Shown: in pieces, positions 51,109 through 59,620 of the stretch
Layout of the letters: every line of letters starts with the position of its first letter
Numbering within the stretch: position 1 is the stretch's first letter
Position numbers and translations under genes: made by a program
Source of the DNA: Aliidongia sp035943795
GTDB taxonomy: Bacteria > Pseudomonadota > Alphaproteobacteria > ATCC43930 > CGMCC-115725
Length of the DNA stretch: 64,000 bases
Assembly (NCBI RefSeq): GCF_035943795.1
Contig: NZ_DASZBY010000105.1
Coordinates: 62,001-126,000 of the forward strand
Direction of reading: 5' to 3'
The notes under the pieces: generated by a model
Told to the model about the DNA's origin: nothing
The model's input: the letters and a program-made list of their open reading frames with translations, nothing else
Databases searched by the model: none

Positions 51109-52368
51109 TCAGTCCGCCTCGGCCGGCACCGCGAAATGCAGGTCCATGCGCGAGGGGCGGCGATAGAGCAGCAGGCTGGCGACCAGGCCGCAGGCGGCGG
51201 CCGCGAGACCGGCACGCACGTCGATCTGTTCGGCGACATGACCCCAGATCCAACTGCCGAGCGCCAGGCCGCCGAACAGCGCCACGTAATAGACCGAGAT
51301 CGCCCGGCCCTTGTAGGTTTCGTGGGCGGCCATCTGGACCACCACGTTGAAGGTCGACATCGCGATCATCCAGCCGAGGCCGCCGAGCGCCAGCAGCGGC
51401 ACCAGCACCCAGAGCGAGGCGGCGAAGGCCAGCACCGCGGTAGCGACCGCGAAGCAGGCGGTGGAGATGGCGAACAGCCGGCGCAGGCCCAGACTATGCC
51501 GCATCCAGCCGATGATGCTGGCGCCGACCAGCGCGCCACCGCCGAGCGCGCCCAGCATGACGCCGTAGGTCGACGGCCCGCCGCCGACCAGGTTCTTGGC
51601 GACGAGCGGCAGCAGCGACCAGAGCGCGCTCGCGAACAAGGTGAAGACGAAGCAGCGCAGCATCGCGGCGCGGATCGCAGGCGCGCTCAACACGTAGGAA
51701 AAGCCGCCACGGATCTCCGACGCGATACTGGCCGTGCGCTTTTCCTTGACGATCTTGGCCCGCCGGCGCCAGCGCACCAGCACCAGGATGATGTAGATGT
51801 TGAGCACGGCATTGACGGCGAAGGCGGCCGGCACGCCCCAGAACGTGATGATGATGCCGCCCAGCGCCGGCCCGGTCGCCCGCGCGATGTTCCACCCGAT
51901 GCTGGACAGCACCAGCGCGCTGGGGATCTGCTCGCGCGGCAGGATCTCGCCGATGGTCGTCTGGTAGGCCGGGTAGCGCAGTGCCGAGCCGCTGTCGAGC
52001 GCAAAGGTCAGCCCCAGCAGCAGCCACGGCGTCATCAAGCCCAGGTACTGCAGTCCTGACAGCGCCAGCGCCACGGCCAGCACGATGATCTGCGCGGCCA
52101 GGAACACCAGCCGCTGGTCGACCCGGTCGGCCAGGACCCCGCCCAGAAGCGTGAAGAACAGCGGCGGCAGCGAGGTTGCGGCCTGGACCCAGGCGACGAA
52201 ATCGACGGTCGGCGCGATCGACGTCATGGCCCAGGCGGCCGCGACCGACTGGATCCAGACGCCGAAGTTCGAGAACAGCGTTGCGATCCAGATGCCGCGA
52301 TAGGTCGGGTTCGACAGCGGCCCCAGGAGCGAGGGTCGTGGGAGTGTCCCGGAACTGGATGCCTGCAC
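51109..52368 (-). CDS. MFS transporter, EntS/MFS_3-like
   Basis: 419 aa with about twelve hydrophobic helices; opening LSNPTYRGIWIATLFSNFGVWIQSVAAAWAMT and GVLADRVDQRLVFLAAQIIVL fit the MFS_3 enterobactin-exporter group. Substrate unknown. Convergent with the VOC protein gene (12 nt apart). Followed upstream by a 183 bp gap to the chromate transporter start, in which no gene or signal was recognised. Confidence 0.88.
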   Translation of the reverse strand: MQASSSGTLPRPSLLGPLSNPTYRGIWIATLFSNFGVWIQSVAAAWAMTSIAPTVDFVAWVQAATSLPPLFFTLLGGVLADRVDQRLVFLAAQIIVLAVALALSGLQYLGLMTPWLLLGLTFALDSGSALRYPAYQTTIGEILPREQIPSALVLSSIGWNIARATGPALGGIIITFWGVPAAFAVNAVLNIYIILVLVRWRRRAKIVKEKRTASIASEIRGGFSYVLSAPAIRAAMLRCFVFTLFASALWSLLPLVAKNLVGGGPSTYGVMLGALGGGALVGASIIGWMRHSLGLRRLFAISTACFAVATAVLAFAASLWVLVPLLALGGLGWMIAMSTFNVVVQMAAHETYKGRAISVYYVALFGGLALGSWIWGHVAEQIDVRAGLAAAACGLVASLLLYRRPSRMDLHFAVPAEAD

Positions 52369-52551
52369 GATCGCTGACCGTCGCGTTCTTGTTCGATGAA
52401 GTGCCCGAGTCTACTCCAGCCGTGATCCGGACGATCCACGCGTCCTTGTGGAGGCTGGTTTGTCAAATCGTGAGGTTACGAAGCAATCGACGTTCTTGCA
52501 CCCGGCGTCACGCTCGGGCGAGTCTTCCGGACCCGAGGAGGACCGCCCGCC

Positions 52552-53121
52552 ATGACCGAAACCGACGCCGCCGAGACCGATGCGCCGCCGCCCAGTCTCA
52601 CGGCCCTGTTCCTGGCCTTTCTCACCATCGGCCTCACCAGCTTTGGCGGCGGTCTGTCGGGCTGGATCCATCGCGATTTCGTCGGCCGCCGGCGCTGGAT
52701 CAGCGAGGCGGATTTCACCAGTGGCCTGGCCCTGGCCCAGGCGATGCCCGGCGTCAACGTGGTCAATCTGTCGATCTGGGTGGGATTCGCGCTGCGCGGC
52801 AGCCGGGGCGCCCTGCTGGCCGTGACCGGCGTGCTGGCGGCGCCGCTCGTGGCCATTATCCTGATCGGCGTCGTCTACGGCCGTTACGGCGGGCTCTCGG
52901 GGGTTCATGCGGTGCTGGCCGGCGTGACCGCGGCAGCGATCGGACTGACCCTGACGCTCGGCTGGCGGACGGCACGCCGGGCGGCCCGGGACCGCACCTC
53001 GCTATCGCTGCTGCTCGCGACCTTCGCCACGGTCGGGCTGCTGCACTGGCCGATGCTGCCGGTCGTGGCCGTGCTGGTGCCGCTCAGCCTGCTGCTTGCC
53101 TTTCGCCGGGGCCTTCGCTGA
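52552..53121 (+). CDS. Chromate transporter, N-terminal half (ChrA-like subunit)
   Basis: 189 aa, one CHR domain: TIGLTSFGGGLSGWIHRDFVGRRRWISEADFTSGLALAQAMPGVNVVN. Such short proteins work in pairs with the second half encoded right after. Transports chromate or a sulfate-like anion. The stop overlaps the next ATG (TGATG at 53119-53123), so the two halves are translationally coupled. GAGGAGG (52537-52543) before the ATG supports the start. Confidence 0.92.
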   Translation: MTETDAAETDAPPPSLTALFLAFLTIGLTSFGGGLSGWIHRDFVGRRRWISEADFTSGLALAQAMPGVNVVNLSIWVGFALRGSRGALLAVTGVLAAPLVAIILIGVVYGRYGGLSGVHAVLAGVTAAAIGLTLTLGWRTARRAARDRTSLSLLLATFATVGLLHWPMLPVVAVLVPLSLLLAFRRGLR

Positions 53122-53654
53122 TGCGCGACAGCCCGCTGCTGGCGCTGCTCGTCACCTTCGCGCCGCTGTCGCTCGCCTCGATCGGCGGCGGGCTCAGCAT
53201 CCTGTCGGACATCCAGCACCAGAGCGTGGATGTGCATCACTGGCTGACCCAGGCGCAGTTCCTCGACGATTTCGGCATCTCGCGCGCCGCACCGGGGCCG
53301 AGCTCGCTGATCGTCACGCTGATCGGCTATCAGGTCGCCGGCTGGGCCGGCGCCATCGTCGCCTCGATCGCGATCTTCCTGCCCTCGTCGGTACTGGTCT
53401 ACGGGCTGGCGCGGATCTGGCGCCGCTATCGGGGCGCGCCCTGGCAGGCGAAGATCGAGCGCGGCCTGGCGCCGATCGCCGCCGGCCTGATCCTGGCCGG
53501 CGCGCTGAACGTGTTGCGCACCGCCGAGGGCGGCTGGCTCGCCTGGGCCGTCGCCGCCGGCTCGACCCTGCTGCTGCTGCGGCACCGGGCGCTCAGCCCC
53601 TTCGTCCTGCTGGGCGCCGGGGCCGCGATCTTCGCCGTCGCCAACTTGGTCTAG
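53121..53654 (+). CDS. Chromate transporter, C-terminal half (ChrA-like subunit)
   Basis: 177 aa, second CHR domain: LASIGGGLSILSDIQHQSVDVHHWLTQAQFLDDFGISRAAPGPSSL. The two genes correspond to the two halves of a full-length ChrA; each has the GGGLS motif. Together they form the inverted-repeat dimer. Unlike the first half its motif is APGPSS rather than MPGVN. Confidence 0.92.
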   Translation: MRDSPLLALLVTFAPLSLASIGGGLSILSDIQHQSVDVHHWLTQAQFLDDFGISRAAPGPSSLIVTLIGYQVAGWAGAIVASIAIFLPSSVLVYGLARIWRRYRGAPWQAKIERGLAPIAAGLILAGALNVLRTAEGGWLAWAVAAGSTLLLLRHRALSPFVLLGAGAAIFAVANLV

Positions 53655-53663
53655 CCGGCGCCG

Positions 53664-54059
53664 TCAGCGCTCGGCGAACGCCTTCAGCGCCGCCAGATCG
53701 CGCTCGACCCAGGCCGCATCGGCGGCGAATTTCTCGTCCGACATGCCCGGTTGCCGGAACAGGGTGAACAGCACCTCTGCCCCGGCCTGGTTCGCGACGA
53801 TCCGCATCGGCACCCGGATTTCCGGGCCGGTGCCGACATCGACGACATGGTCCATCACGCTCAGCGGATTATGGTCGGTGAACCGGATCCGGATCGGCCC
53901 TTCGGGCCCGTCGGCGCGCCATCCGTCGCCGTCGCGGCGCAACCCGGATTGGCTGAGGCCGGAGGCCCATTTCGGGAAATCCTCGGGACGCCAGATCCGT
54001 TCATAGATCTCGTGCCACGGGCGATCGATCGAGATGCTGAGGGTTCGGGAGTCGAGCAT
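53664..54059 (-). CDS. SRPBCC-family protein (ArsR-associated)
   Basis: 131 aa from ATG 54059, with GGAGG about 5-6 nt before it; a GTG at 54065 is excluded because it overlaps the ribosome site. START/SRPBCC fold: SISIDRPWHEIYERIWRPEDFPKWASGLSQ, then a hydrophobic cavity segment and WVERDLAALKAFAER. Follows the ArsR gene by 12 nt on the same strand. Such ArsR-SRPBCC pairs occur widely; the SRPBCC protein may bind the ligand sensed. Confidence 0.82.
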   Translation of the reverse strand: MLDSRTLSISIDRPWHEIYERIWRPEDFPKWASGLSQSGLRRDGDGWRADGPEGPIRIRFTDHNPLSVMDHVVDVGTGPEIRVPMRIVANQAGAEVLFTLFRQPGMSDEKFAADAAWVERDLAALKAFAER

Positions 54060-54071
54060 GTGCACCTCCGT

Positions 54072-54374
54072 CTAAAGGCCGGCGAGCAACTCGGCCTTGA
54101 TCGCCCCGATCCGCGCTTCGTCGCGCCGATAGAAGATCCATTGCTTGATGCGCTTGGGACGAAGCAAGCCGGCCTGGACCAGTACGCGCATGTGCTCGCT
54201 GAGCGTCGCCTGGGTGATACCCAGCTTTTCGGCGAGCAGCAAGGCGCACACCCCGTCCTCGACCAGGTCGCCGTCGACCTGCGGCGGGAAATGCGCGCGC
54301 GGGTCCTTCAGCCAATCGAGGACCTGGAGCCGGCGCTCGTTGGCGAGTGCCTTGAGGATATCGGATGCTTGCAT
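54072..54374 (-). CDS. ArsR-family winged-helix regulator (first)
   Basis: 100 aa. LKALANERRLQVLDWLKD, VCALLLAEKLGITQATLSEHMRVLVQAGLLRPKRIKQWIFYRRDE: ArsR/SmtB-type winged helix without obvious metal-binding cysteines in the recognition helix. Acts on its own promoter region, where TTGCCAA and TTGTCAA occur (54384-54408). Head of a two-gene unit with the SRPBCC gene. A second ArsR-SRPBCC unit lies 1.1 kb away on the other strand. Confidence 0.88.
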   Translation of the reverse strand: MQASDILKALANERRLQVLDWLKDPRAHFPPQVDGDLVEDGVCALLLAEKLGITQATLSEHMRVLVQAGLLRPKRIKQWIFYRRDEARIGAIKAELLAGL

Positions 54375-54383
54375 TTCGTCATT

Positions 54384-54408
54384 TTGCCAAGTAACTAAGA
54401 ATTGTCAA
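54384..54408. promoter_or_regulatory. ArsR-proximal repeat and possible -35 box
   Basis: TTGCCAA (54384-54390) and TTGTCAA (54402-54408), each a TTG-N-CAA dyad with centres 18 bp apart. On the minus strand the second reads TTGACA, a consensus -35, but no good -10 is visible 16-18 nt downstream. Candidate operator for the divergent ArsR. Confidence 0.4.
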
Positions 54409-54431
54409 TCCGTAACGAGGAGCGCCCGGCC

Positions 54432-55376
54432 ATGGCCGCCGACAGTCCGATCACCCGAGACCGCATCGCCGAGACCGAGCGGCTGATCCGCCCGTACATC
54501 CGCCACACGCCGACCGTGCGCGTCGACCTGGCGGATTTCGGCCTGCCGGCCCGGCCGATCGACCTCAAGCTCGAACTGCTGCAGCATTCCGGATCGTTCA
54601 AGGCGCGCGGCGCCTTCACCAACCTGCTGACCCGAACGGTCCCACCGGCGGGCGTCGTCGCCGCATCCGGCGGCAACCATGGTGCCGCCGTCGCCTACGC
54701 GGCGATGCGGCTCGGCATTCCCGCGACGATCTTCGTGCCGAACGTCACCTCGCCGGCGAAGGCCGAGCGCATCCGCGGCTATGGCGCCGAACTGGTCATC
54801 GCCGGCGAGCGCTATGCCGACGCGCTGGCCGCCAGCGAGCGCTTCGTCGAGCAGCACGGCGGCCTGGCGATCCATGCCTTCGATCAGCCGGAAACGCTGC
54901 TGGGCCAGGGCACCGTCGGGCTGGAGATCGAGGTCGACCTGCCGGCGATCGATACGCTGCTGGTGGCGGTCGGCGGCGGCGGGCTGATCGGCGGCGTCGC
55001 CGCCTGGTTCGCCGGCCGGATCAAGATCGTCGCCGTCGAGCCCGAAGGTTCGCCCACGCTCTACCGCGCTTTCGAGGCCGGCCATCCGGTCGATGCCGAA
55101 ACCGGCGGCATCGCCGCGGATTCGCTGGCCCCCAAGCGGGTCGGCGAGCTGATGTTCCCATTCGCAAAATCTTACATCGACCGCTCCGTCCTGGTCGCCG
55201 ACAACGACATCCGCCAGGCACAGCAGGCCTTGTGGGACACGGTGCGGATCGTCGCCGAACCGGGCGGTGCCGCCGCCTTCGCAGCCTTACTGTCGGGCAA
55301 ATACGCGCCCGCCCCGGGCGAGCGGGTCGCCGTCCTGGTCTGCGGCGCCAACACGACGGCGGTCCGGTTCGACTGA
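54432..55376 (+). CDS. Threonine/serine dehydratase-like PLP enzyme
   Basis: 314 aa from ATG 54432, with GAGGAG (54417-54422) upstream; an upstream TTG at 54402 lies in the regulatory region. Fold-type II PLP enzyme: Lys in HSGSFKARGAFTN (Schiff base), ASGGNHGAAVAYAA, then the glycine-rich phosphate loop VGGGGLIGGVAAW, and the final C-terminal CGANTT. Threonine dehydratase, serine racemase or hydroxyaspartate dehydratase-like; substrate unknown. It lies between two ArsR units and diverges from the first one. Confidence 0.92.
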   Translation: MAADSPITRDRIAETERLIRPYIRHTPTVRVDLADFGLPARPIDLKLELLQHSGSFKARGAFTNLLTRTVPPAGVVAASGGNHGAAVAYAAMRLGIPATIFVPNVTSPAKAERIRGYGAELVIAGERYADALAASERFVEQHGGLAIHAFDQPETLLGQGTVGLEIEVDLPAIDTLLVAVGGGGLIGGVAAWFAGRIKIVAVEPEGSPTLYRAFEAGHPVDAETGGIAADSLAPKRVGELMFPFAKSYIDRSVLVADNDIRQAQQALWDTVRIVAEPGGAAAFAALLSGKYAPAPGERVAVLVCGANTTAVRFD

Positions 55377-55386
55377 GCGGCGAATC

Positions 55387-55422
55387 ATATTCCTTGACTG
55401 GAATATTCCAAATATGGAATAT
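55387..55422. promoter_or_regulatory. Overlapping tandem operators and promoter of the second ArsR gene
   Basis: Two copies of ATATTCC-N6-GGAATAT, at 55387-55406 and 55403-55422, sharing ATAT. TTGACT (55394-55399) forms a -35 and GAATAT (55417-55422) a -10 with a 17 bp spacer, inside the operators. The transcript would start about at 55429, the ATG of the regulator, which suggests a leaderless mRNA. Dyads seen directly; protein binding inferred. Confidence 0.75.
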
Positions 55423-55428
55423 GAATCT

Positions 55429-55731
55429 ATGTCCGCTTTCGAAGCCCTGGCCGATCCGGTCCGTCGCCACATCCTCGACCTGCTGCGGCAGGGCGAGCTG
55501 CCGGCCGGCGCCCTGGTCGAGGCTTTGTCCCTGCGGCAACCGAGCGTGTCGAAGCATCTGAAGGCGCTCCGCGAGGCGGGGCTCGTGCGCACGCGGGTCG
55601 ACGGTCCCCGGCGGCTCTACAGCCTCGATCCGGCCCCGCTCGCCGAGTTGGCCGCATGGCTGGCGCCGTACCGGTCCTTCTGGGCCGACAAGCTGGACGC
55701 GCTCGGCGACCATCTGAACCGGAGCGACTGA
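55429..55731 (+). CDS. ArsR-family winged-helix regulator (second)
   Basis: 100 aa from ATG 55429. An upstream in-frame ATG (55414) would lie within the operator, so 55429 is preferred. FEALADPVRRHILDLLRQGELPAGALVEALSLRQPSVSKHLKALREAGLVRTRVDGPRRLYSLD is a typical ArsR domain. Followed at 55733 by an SRPBCC gene; the gene pair copies the first unit on the other strand, but the two are only distantly alike. Confidence 0.9.
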   Translation: MSAFEALADPVRRHILDLLRQGELPAGALVEALSLRQPSVSKHLKALREAGLVRTRVDGPRRLYSLDPAPLAELAAWLAPYRSFWADKLDALGDHLNRSD

Positions 55732-55732
55732 C

Positions 55733-56257
55733 ATGGAACGGCTTGGAACGATCGAACGCCGCGGCGACGCGGTGGATCTGCGGTACGAGCGGCATTATCC
55801 GCGCCCCATCGAAACCGTCTGGGCGGCCTTGACCGATCCGGCGCGGCTCGCCGACTGGGTCAGCCCCGCCCTGGTCGAGCCCAGGGCCGGCGGCCGCTAC
55901 GAGCTGTTCACCGAACGTGCGCGGCCGATGACCGGGCGCATCCTGACCTGGGAGCCGCCGCATCTGCTGGAGTACAGCTGGGACACCGGCGATGCCCCGG
56001 AATCCGTCGTGCGCTGCGAATTGACGACCGAAGGCGACGGCACGACGCTGGTCTTCCTGCACAAGGGTGTGATCGCGAAGTGGATCGCCTTGGTCCTGCC
56101 GGGTTGGCACAGCCTGCTGGAACGGCTGCAAGGCCTGCTGGCCGGCCAGCCGAAGCCCGATGCCATGGAGCGCTGGCGCGAGTTGCAGGCGGTCTACATC
56201 GACCACTATAAGCTTGAAGGCGTGATCATCGACCCGCCGCCGGGCCACTGCGAGTAG
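55733..56257 (+). CDS. SRPBCC/AHSA1-family protein (ArsR-associated)
   Basis: 174 aa. AHSA1/START-like fold: DLRYERHYPRPIETVWAALTDPARLADWVSPALVEPRAGGRYELF, then GRILTWEPPHLLEYSW and ELTTEGDGTTLVFLHKG. Begins 1 nt past the ArsR stop, so translationally linked. AHSA1-type proteins bind hydrophobic ligands or activate Hsp90; the bacterial ArsR-linked ones may sense a ligand or carry out a small reaction. Confidence 0.88.
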   Translation: MERLGTIERRGDAVDLRYERHYPRPIETVWAALTDPARLADWVSPALVEPRAGGRYELFTERARPMTGRILTWEPPHLLEYSWDTGDAPESVVRCELTTEGDGTTLVFLHKGVIAKWIALVLPGWHSLLERLQGLLAGQPKPDAMERWRELQAVYIDHYKLEGVIIDPPPGHCE

Positions 56258-56371
56258 CCGCTCCGCGAGCCCGGCCCGGGGCACGGTCGCCTGCATTCAG
56301 CGAAGCCATATCCCGATCTCTGCGGGCGCGGTTAGACTGATCGGCATGTGCGATTTCAGGCCGGAGGATGC

Positions 56372-57484
56372 ATGGGCGATCGATGGGCCGGATTGACGCG
56401 CTGGCTCGCCGCCCACCCGAGCGAGTTCCGGCTGGGCCTGCGCATCCTGATCGCCGGCATGGCGGCCTTCTTCGTCACCGACGTGGTCCTGGGGCTGCCG
56501 CAGAGCTATTGGGCCGTGCTGACCGCGGTCATCGTCATGCAGGCGAGCCTCGGCGGCGCCTTGAAAGCCTCGATCGATCGCATCGTCGGCACCATCGCCG
56601 GCGCGCTGTGGGGCGTCATCGTGGCCTTGACCGTGCCGCACGGCGGCTCATGGCTGCTGGCAGCCGCCCTCACGCTCGCCCTTGCCCCGCTCGCCTTGCT
56701 GGTCGCTTTCAAGCCCGCCTACCGGATCGCGCCGGCGACGGCGATCATCGTGCTGCTGGGCTCGTCGAGCCAGGTCGCCGGACCGATCCTGCCGGCGGTG
56801 CATCGCGTCCTCGAAATCGGCATCGGCAGCCTGGTCGGGCTTGCGGTGGCGCTGCTGGTGCTGCCGGCCCGCGCCCATCGCCTGCTGGCCGATGCCGGCG
56901 CCGGCGTGCTTGCGATCCTTGCCCAACTGATCGGACAGATGCCGGCACGGCTCGGCGGCGAGACGGCCGCCGACAGCTGGCAGCGCCTGTCCGACCGGCG
57001 GCGCAAGGCCCAGGACAAGGCCGAGACCCTGGCGGAGGAAGCCAAGCGCGAGCGGCGCAACCGCCTGACCGACACGCCCGATCCGGAGCCGCTCGCCCGC
57101 ACCTTGCGCCGGCTCGGCACCGATCTCGCCTCGATCGGGCGCGCGACCGCGGAGCCCTGGGACCGCAGCCTCGCGGACCGGCTCGAAGCGCCGGCTGCGA
57201 CGGTCGCGGAAACCGCCGCCACCTTCCTCAACGAGTGCGGACGCGCGCTGACCGGCCGACAGCCTCCGCCCTCGATCGAGCCGTTCGCGGCGGCCCTGGA
57301 ATCGTTCAGCAAGACCGTGGCCGATTTCCGGCGCGACGGGCTGACCCGGCCCCTGCCCGGCCCCGCGATCGAGCGCCTGTTCGGTCTCGGCTTCGCGCTC
57401 GACCAGATGCGGCACGACGCCGAGGATCTGATCGAGCGGATCGCGGAACTGGCGCCGATCGTCGAGGCGACGCCGGATCAGTAG
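56372..57484 (+). CDS. FUSC-family membrane protein
   Basis: 370 aa from ATG 56372 (GGAGG close upstream). Six N-terminal hydrophobic helices (RLGLRILIAGMAAFFVTDVVLGLPQSYWAVLTAVIVMQASLGG), then a long cytoplasmic helical half (RRKAQDKAETLAEEAKRERRNR). FUSC proteins include aromatic acid exporter AaeB-like and fusaric acid resistance proteins. Converges with proS with a 7 nt overlap. Confidence 0.85.
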   Translation: MGDRWAGLTRWLAAHPSEFRLGLRILIAGMAAFFVTDVVLGLPQSYWAVLTAVIVMQASLGGALKASIDRIVGTIAGALWGVIVALTVPHGGSWLLAAALTLALAPLALLVAFKPAYRIAPATAIIVLLGSSSQVAGPILPAVHRVLEIGIGSLVGLAVALLVLPARAHRLLADAGAGVLAILAQLIGQMPARLGGETAADSWQRLSDRRRKAQDKAETLAEEAKRERRNRLTDTPDPEPLARTLRRLGTDLASIGRATAEPWDRSLADRLEAPAATVAETAATFLNECGRALTGRQPPPSIEPFAAALESFSKTVADFRRDGLTRPLPGPAIERLFGLGFALDQMRHDAEDLIERIAELAPIVEATPDQ

Positions 57485-58965
57485 GCCTTGGCGTAGATCG
57501 CGTCGAGCGTCGCCGGCGCGCCGGTCACCAGGCACTTGCCTTCGGTGCCGGATTGCACGTGCGGCAGGCAACGGATGGTCAGACCCAACTCGCCGAGCTT
57601 CGCGTCGATCGCCGGGTCGCCCGAATATTTCGCCGTGACGAAGCCTGTGCCGCCCTTGGTCTCGAAATGCTCGACCAGGTCGGCGAAGCTCGCGATCCCG
57701 TCGATCATGTTCGCGCGGCGATAGGCGAGCGCGTCTTCATGGAGCTTCCGGTCCAACTCGCCCAGCTCGCCCGAGACCTTGCCGACGAACTCGTCCGCGG
57801 ACAGGGTGCGCTTTTCGCCAATCGCATCGCGCCGGACCAGGGCCACCGTGCCGGCAGCGACGTCGCGCGGGCCCAGCTCGACCACGAAGGGCACGCCCTT
57901 CTTGATCCAGCCCCAGCGCTTGTTGGCCGGGCTGTCGTCGCGCAGGTCGACCTTGACCCGCACCGCCTCGTCGTCGAACCGCTGGGCGCGCAGGCGCTTG
58001 GCCAGCGTCTCGGCCGCCTGGATGACCTCGTCTCGGCTTGCCTCGTCGCGCAGGATCGGCACGATCACCACATGTTGCGGCGCCATCATCGGCGGCAGGC
58101 GCAGCCCGTCGTCGTCGGAATGGGTCATGATCAGCGCGCCGATCAGCCGGGTGGACGCACCCCACGACGTCGTATAGGCGTGGCTCACGCCACCTTCCTT
58201 GTCCTGGAACGAGATGTTCGCGGCCTTCGAGAAATTCTGGCCGAGGAAATGCGACGTACCGGCCTGCAGCGCCCGGCCGTCCTGCATCATCGCCTCGATC
58301 GTGTGGGTCGCATCGGCGCCCGGAAAGCGCTCGCCCGGCGTCTTTTCGCCCGGGATGACCGGAATGCGCATGCGGTCCTCGACCACCTGGCGATAGACCT
58401 CGAGCATCAGCCGGGTCTCCTCCATCGCCTCGGCCTGGGTCGCGTGCGCCGTATGGCCCTCCTGCCACAGGAACTCGCTGGTGCGCAGGAACAGGCGCGT
58501 GCGCATTTCCCAGCGCACCACGTTGGCCCATTGGTTGATCTTGAGCGGCAGGTCGCGATAGCTCTTGATCCAGCGCGCCATCGCCTCGCCGATGATGGTC
58601 TCGGACGTCGGCCGCACCACCAAGGGCGATTCGAGTTCGCCGTCCGGCACCAGCTTGCCGTCCTTCATGATCAGGCGATGGTGGGTGACGACCGCCATCT
58701 CCTTGGCGAAGCCCTCGACGTGGCTGGCTTCCTTCTCCATTAGCTCGACCGGGATGAAGATCGGGAAATAGCAATTGTCGTGGCCGGTTTCCTTGATCAG
58801 CCGATCGAGCTTCTGCTGCAGGTTTTCCCAGATCGCGAAGCCCCAGGGCTTGATGACCATGCAGCCGCGCACGCCCGAATTCTCGGCCATGTCGGCCTCG
58901 CGGATGACCTCCTGATACCAGTCGGCGAAATTCTCGGAGCGGCGGACGCGGAGCGCATTCTTCAT
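57478..58965 (-). CDS. proS: Prolyl-tRNA synthetase, eukaryote/archaeal type
   Basis: 495 aa from ATG 58965. Class II synthetase: motif 2 region PLVVRPTSETIIGEAMARWIKSYRDLPLKINQW, FLWQEGHTAHAT, and TSHFLGQNFS. Length, sequence and the C-terminal tyrosine (AKAY) place it in the type 3 (archaeal/eukaryotic-like) ProRS group, not the type 2 ProRS of about 430 aa typical of alphaproteobacteria. Charges tRNA-Pro. The 3' end overlaps the convergent FUSC gene. Confidence 0.93.
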   Translation of the reverse strand: MKNALRVRRSENFADWYQEVIREADMAENSGVRGCMVIKPWGFAIWENLQQKLDRLIKETGHDNCYFPIFIPVELMEKEASHVEGFAKEMAVVTHHRLIMKDGKLVPDGELESPLVVRPTSETIIGEAMARWIKSYRDLPLKINQWANVVRWEMRTRLFLRTSEFLWQEGHTAHATQAEAMEETRLMLEVYRQVVEDRMRIPVIPGEKTPGERFPGADATHTIEAMMQDGRALQAGTSHFLGQNFSKAANISFQDKEGGVSHAYTTSWGASTRLIGALIMTHSDDDGLRLPPMMAPQHVVIVPILRDEASRDEVIQAAETLAKRLRAQRFDDEAVRVKVDLRDDSPANKRWGWIKKGVPFVVELGPRDVAAGTVALVRRDAIGEKRTLSADEFVGKVSGELGELDRKLHEDALAYRRANMIDGIASFADLVEHFETKGGTGFVTAKYSGDPAIDAKLGELGLTIRCLPHVQSGTEGKCLVTGAPATLDAIYAKAY

Positions 58966-59126
58966 CGGACGGGCCTTGCTGGATCGACGCCGTGGCGGCG
59001 GAAACGAAAGAGACTGCGGCTGTCCTACAAGCTGGAACCGGGCGAGACAAGCGGTTCGGCACCGGTTGCAGCCCTCTACGCCGCCATGGCAGCATCCAAA
59101 GCGCCGCATCAATCGAGGAAACCGCC

Positions 59127-59588
59127 TTGTCCGATCTCATCTATCGCCGGGCCGTCGCGGCCGATCTGCCGACCTTGGTCGCCATGCTGGCCGACGACGT
59201 GCTGGGCCGAACGCGCGAACGGGCCGAAGATCCATTGCCCGAGCCGTATCGGGCCGGCTTCGCCGCGATCGACGCGGACCCGAACCAGCTGCTGCTGGTG
59301 GTCGAACGGGCGGGCGCCATCGCCGGCATGCTGCAGCTGACCTGCATTCCCGGCATTTCCCACCTGGGTTCCTGGCGCTGCCAGATCGAAGGCGTGCGGG
59401 TCGCAGCGGCCGCCCGCGGGCACGGCATCGGCCAGGCGATGCTGCGCCACGCGATCGGCATCGCCCGGGACCGCGGCTGCTCGATCGTGCAGCTGACCAC
59501 CAACAAGGCGCGGGCCGACGCCAAGCGCTTCTACGAGCAGTTGGGCTTCGAGCCGGCCCACGAAGGCATGAAGCTGACGCTCAGCTAG
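59127..59588 (+). CDS. GNAT acetyltransferase with TTG start
   Basis: 153 aa from TTG 59127, supported by GAGGAA at 59115-59120 with 6 nt spacing; no ATG is in frame nearby. GNAT fold: IYRRAVAADLPTLVAMLADD at the start, acetyl-CoA loop VAAAARGHGIGQAMLRHAIGIARDRG, and RFYEQLGFEPAHEGMKL at the end. Substrate not deducible. Confidence 0.88.
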   Translation: MSDLIYRRAVAADLPTLVAMLADDVLGRTRERAEDPLPEPYRAGFAAIDADPNQLLLVVERAGAIAGMLQLTCIPGISHLGSWRCQIEGVRVAAAARGHGIGQAMLRHAIGIARDRGCSIVQLTTNKARADAKRFYEQLGFEPAHEGMKLTLS

Positions 59589-59620
59589 AACCTTTCCGCG
59601 ACGATCGCCGTTTGACCGCC

